64,000 nt of DNA from NCBI RefSeq assembly GCF_029968095.1, contig NZ_JASCIR010000033.1, positions 1 through 64,000 of the forward strand, given 5' to 3'. Of this stretch, positions 61,834 to 64,000 are shown piece by piece. Both the position numbers and the translations under genes were made by a program. The stretch comes from Streptomyces solicavernae. GTDB lineage: Bacteria > Actinomycetota > Actinomycetes > Streptomycetales > Streptomycetaceae. The first letter of the stretch is position 1. Each line of letters begins with the position of its first letter. A model generated the notes under the pieces. It did no database searches. It saw nothing but the letters and a program-made list of their open reading frames with translations, and had not been told where the DNA came from.

Positions 61834-61872
61834 ATTCAAGATCCGGAACAGTTCCCGAACGGATTCAAGATC
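61834..61872. promoter_or_regulatory. Direct repeat ATTCAAGATC before the type VII-like genes
   Basis: ATTCAAGATC occurs at 61834-61843 and 61863-61872 (29 nt apart), with GGAAC-A-GTTCC between. It lies in the divergent gap. Could be activator half-sites. Confidence 0.5.
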
Positions 61873-61916
61873 AAGAATACCCGCCGGTAATCATGCGGTA
61901 GCATGCGCGAGAAAAA

Positions 61917-62249
61917 ATGAGCGAGGGCGACGTGACGGATTTCAAGGTCGAGCCGGGCGACATCGGCAGCTACTCGACCCAGATCGGCCGCGCCGCGGAC
62001 GACATGCAGGCCGCGAAGAAGTACGTCGACTCCCACACCGAGGTCGGCTGGTACGACAACGGCCTGATCAGCAACCTCGCCAACTCCCACGACGGCCTGG
62101 TCACCATGCTCGGCGACGCCCTCACCAAGACGGAGTCCATCCTCCGCGCCTGCCGGACCGAACTCTCCGCCGTCTCCACGTACTACACGGAGACCGACCG
62201 CGGGAATGCGGCCGACCTCGACACCAAGTACCCGGAAAGCAAGCGGTAG
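61917..62249 (+). CDS. WXG100-like small protein (type VII secretion substrate type)
   Basis: Helical protein of 110 residues of the ESAT-6-like kind. Two helices are visible: EPGDIGSYSTQIGRAADDMQ, then AAKKYVDSHTEVGWYDNGLI, with a turn at GWYDNG in place of WxG. No signal peptide. Start either ATG 61917 or GTG 61932, the latter with GAGGG 4 nt upstream. First gene of a three-gene plus-strand set; no secretion ATPase is in the window. Confidence 0.7.
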   Translation: MSEGDVTDFKVEPGDIGSYSTQIGRAADDMQAAKKYVDSHTEVGWYDNGLISNLANSHDGLVTMLGDALTKTESILRACRTELSAVSTYYTETDRGNAADLDTKYPESKR

Positions 62250-62333
62250 TTCGCGGCTGTGTGCGACAGCTCCCGGCTGTTCGCGAAGCGACGTCAGCCC
62301 ATCGCCCCGTAATTCCCCAGGAGTTCGACTCGC

Positions 62334-63089
62334 ATGTCCGGATTCAGCGACGTCTCGGAACCGTCGAGCCATCTGACCGCCCCCAATGAGAACCCGGAAG
62401 AGTTCTCGCAGGGCGCCCTCGTCGACATCTTCAACGATTGCGGCGACCTGATGAGCCCCACCTGGTACATCACCGAGGCCATCAACCTCGTCTTCGGATT
62501 CAACCCGCTCGAAGAGGTCATCGACTGGTACAGCGGCGACTGGGAGGCGTTCCTCAGGTGTGCCGAGGTCTGGACGAACGTCGGCAAGGCCTGCGACGCC
62601 GTCGCCGCCAACGTGAAGTCCGGCAACGGCGCGCTCGACGGCACCTGGAACGGCAACGCCGCCGACGCCGCGTACGTCTACTTCGAGGAGCTCGCGAAGA
62701 AGCTCGGCGAGCAGCAGGACACCCTGGACCAGCTCCAGGAGGCGTACCGGCACATGGCGCACTCCGCGTACCTCAGCGCCGAGGGCGTGAAGGGCATCCT
62801 GTCCGGGATCATCGACGGTCTCCTCATCGTCGGCCTGGAGATCGCGGCCGGCTCGGCGCTGTCCTGGACGGGCGTCGGCGCGGTCGTCGGCTACGGGCTC
62901 GCCGCCCTGGAGATCGCCAACATCCTGCGCCAGTGGAGCACCGCCACCGAGGCCATCACACAGGCTCAGCAGCTCGCCCAGCTCACCGCGAGCGCGGTCG
63001 AGAACCTCGCCAACGACCTGAGCAACTCGTTCAAGAACTTCCCCGCGCCGGGTACGGCGTACGACCACCCGAACAAGGCGATCGCCTGA
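62334..63089 (+). CDS. WXG100-domain protein, larger partner
   Basis: Product of 251 residues. The N-terminal 40 residues are acidic and unstructured; residues 60-150 form a long helical hairpin with a true WxG turn (ALDGTWNGNAADAAYVYFEE). After it come two hydrophobic segments (ILSGIIDGLLIVGLEIAAGS, TGVGAVVGYGLAALEIANIL), then Gln/Ala-rich helices. The combination suggests a type VII-secreted protein with a membrane-active or chaperone-like middle. CAGGAG lies 10 nt before ATG 62334. Co-transcribed with its neighbours. Confidence 0.75.
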   Translation: MSGFSDVSEPSSHLTAPNENPEEFSQGALVDIFNDCGDLMSPTWYITEAINLVFGFNPLEEVIDWYSGDWEAFLRCAEVWTNVGKACDAVAANVKSGNGALDGTWNGNAADAAYVYFEELAKKLGEQQDTLDQLQEAYRHMAHSAYLSAEGVKGILSGIIDGLLIVGLEIAAGSALSWTGVGAVVGYGLAALEIANILRQWSTATEAITQAQQLAQLTASAVENLANDLSNSFKNFPAPGTAYDHPNKAIA

Positions 63090-63131
63090 ACCCGCGTATG
63101 CACGTACGCAGTTGGAACCCCGGAGATGCTC

Positions 63132-63506
63132 ATGGCTGAAGACCGCCAGATCGGCGACGCCGACCTCACCTCGATGACCGGCGGCGACGAGGCCCGCGCC
63201 CGCGCCCTGCGCAAGACCCTGCAGAAGCTCGCCGAGAGCGACAAGGCGGGCCCGACCCTGCAGGAGATGGCCCGCGAGATCCTGTCCGGCCGGGTCGGCC
63301 TGCGCGAGGCGATGCGCGTGGGCGCGTACGCGGACGCGCTCGGCGAGAAGCTCGCGGAGGGCCGCCGCGCGTACGAGGCGATCCCGCGCGAGGAACGCGA
63401 ACGCCAGATGGAAGCGGCCCGCGACTACCTCGCCGAACAGCGCGCGGAGATCGACCGCGAGCGCGCGGAGGCGGCACAGCGACGGGGGCAGAAGCACAAC
63501 CGCTGA
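63132..63506 (+). CDS. Charged helical protein in the type VII-like cluster
   Basis: Product of 124 residues, rich in Ala, Arg and Glu, almost entirely helical (RARALRKTLQKLAESDKAGP, GRRAYEAIPREERERQMEAA). No recognisable domain. ATG 63132 has GGAG 7 nt before; ATG 63126 is two codons earlier. Third gene of the cluster, probably an accessory or chaperone, but that is inferred from position only. Confidence 0.68.
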   Translation: MAEDRQIGDADLTSMTGGDEARARALRKTLQKLAESDKAGPTLQEMAREILSGRVGLREAMRVGAYADALGEKLAEGRRAYEAIPREERERQMEAARDYLAEQRAEIDRERAEAAQRRGQKHNR

Positions 63507-63565
63507 CGACCGCCGCAACCCCTCCGGCAACCGGTCAGCGCCGAGCAGCCACGTGGCACCTCGCC

Positions 63566-63907
63566 TCAGCCGAGGACCAGCGACTCGTCCCCGAAGTCAG
63601 CGACGATCTTGAGGCGCCCGCCGAGTGCAGCGACATACGCGGCGAGGGTCTCGACCTCGGTCCGGGTGACGGCTCCCTTCTCGATCTGCGAGACCCTCCC
63701 CTGGGTGACGCCGAGCACCTCGGCCACTGCGGCCTGCGTCATGTGCTGCCGCTTACGGACCTCGGCGAGGCGGTGGGCACGCACCTCGGCGAGCATGTCG
63801 GCCGCCCGCTCCTCCACGCTCGCCTGCTCGTCCGGAGTGAAGTCGAGCTCGCCCCTGAGGTCACTCCAGTCCGCAGCTTCAGCCCGCGTCGGCTTGAGAG
63901 TGCTCAC
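63566..63907 (-). CDS. XRE-family antitoxin (HigA-like)
   Basis: Product of 113 residues. After a 50-residue head comes a helix-turn-helix of the XRE type (LAEVRKRQHMTQAAVAEVLG, then VTQGRVSQIEKGAVTRTEVE), followed by LAAYVAALGGRLKIVADFGD, typical of HigA partners of Gp49-like toxins. GTG 63907 overlaps the toxin stop (GTGA). In the HigBA order the toxin gene comes first, as here. Confidence 0.85.
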   Translation of the reverse strand: MSTLKPTRAEAADWSDLRGELDFTPDEQASVEERAADMLAEVRAHRLAEVRKRQHMTQAAVAEVLGVTQGRVSQIEKGAVTRTEVETLAAYVAALGGRLKIVADFGDESLVLG

Positions 63908-64000
63908 GATTCCTCCTTGAGATACGCCTGATAGGCCGCTTCGGCCGCCTTGACGGCCGTCCGGTACCAGCCGGTCCAGTTCCCGGATTTGTCGCCGCCG
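63904..64000 (-). CDS. HigB-like (phage Gp49-like) toxin, C-terminal part only
   Basis: The reading frame ends with GDKSGNWTGWYRTAVKAAEA and then AYQAYLKEES before the TGA at 63904-63906, which matches the conserved C terminus of Gp49/RelE-type HigB mRNA interferases. The rest lies beyond the window edge. A GAGGA site for the antitoxin is contained in its final codons. Confidence 0.82.
   Translation of the reverse strand, partial: GGDKSGNWTGWYRTAVKAAEAAYQAYLKEES

Overview
The window is high-GC actinobacterial DNA, almost certainly from a Streptomyces chromosome. It carries a WhiB-like protein beside glpX, a SpoIIE/HATPase phosphatase, GTG starts with strong GGAGG sites, G+C-rich third positions, and many GC-rich inverted repeats between genes. 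From about 13.3 kb rightwards the order ychF, ppgK, ispH, xseA-xseB, glpX, wbl, class I fumarase, fumC, PBP, oxyR/ahpCD resembles the S. coelicolor SCO50xx neighbourhood as I remember it, so this part looks like conserved chromosome.

Left part (1-13.1 kb), accessory. Positions 121-2123 hold a second-type acetolactate synthase pair: a short ACT-only small subunit and a catalytic subunit with His where A is usual in the YPGGA segment. Positions 2769-9705 are a one-strand cassette of six genes with clearly lower G+C (about 60% in lines I counted, against about 70% or more in core genes). It encodes an MFS exporter, an O-methyltransferase, a TfdB-like phenol hydroxylase, a NicC/salicylate-hydroxylase-like monooxygenase, a cupin, and a 3-dehydroshikimate-dehydratase-like TIM barrel. 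Together they could divert dehydroshikimate to protocatechuate and then to hydroxylated, methylated, exported phenols or quinones. A transposase-like remnant lies at the right edge of the cassette, followed by a UbiA prenyltransferase, a probably 5'-broken LuxR regulator and a PIN/RHH toxin-antitoxin pair.

Middle part (13.3-47.4 kb), core and conserved genes: ychF, polyphosphate glucokinase, IspH, an APC permease, exonuclease VII, a RutE-like reductase, GlpX, a WhiB-like protein, two unrelated fumarases, a secreted GDSL-ricin protein, SpoIIE-type phosphatase, a penicillin-binding protein, an SPFH-RHH operon, the oxyR/ahpC-ahpD peroxide defence locus, an AI-2E-type exporter, a secreted SLT protein, PIN-PhoH, an isoprenyl diphosphate synthase, an aldo/keto reductase and a prepilin-type peptidase.

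Right part (47.7-64 kb): a complete OpuB-type osmolyte ABC transporter, an alpha/beta hydrolase, and a catabolic set (IclR regulator, FAD/Fe-S D-2-hydroxyacid dehydrogenase, DUF6282 amidohydrolase, nitrilase-family amidase). The catabolic set is tied together by three copies of a 28-bp composite operator, GGRCAAC-N4-GTTGC-N7-GCAAC. Next come an ArsR/SmtB-controlled metal P-type ATPase, a Uma2 protein, a small type VII (WXG100-like) cluster, and a HigBA-type toxin-antitoxin pair running off the right end.

A window-wide peculiarity is short tandem repeats. Four minus-strand genes end in minisatellites whose unit carries, or directly abuts, the stop codon (21509-21624, 44501-44569, 52394-52505, 60762-60788). 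Several coding regions carry in-frame repeats, mostly near the start codon.
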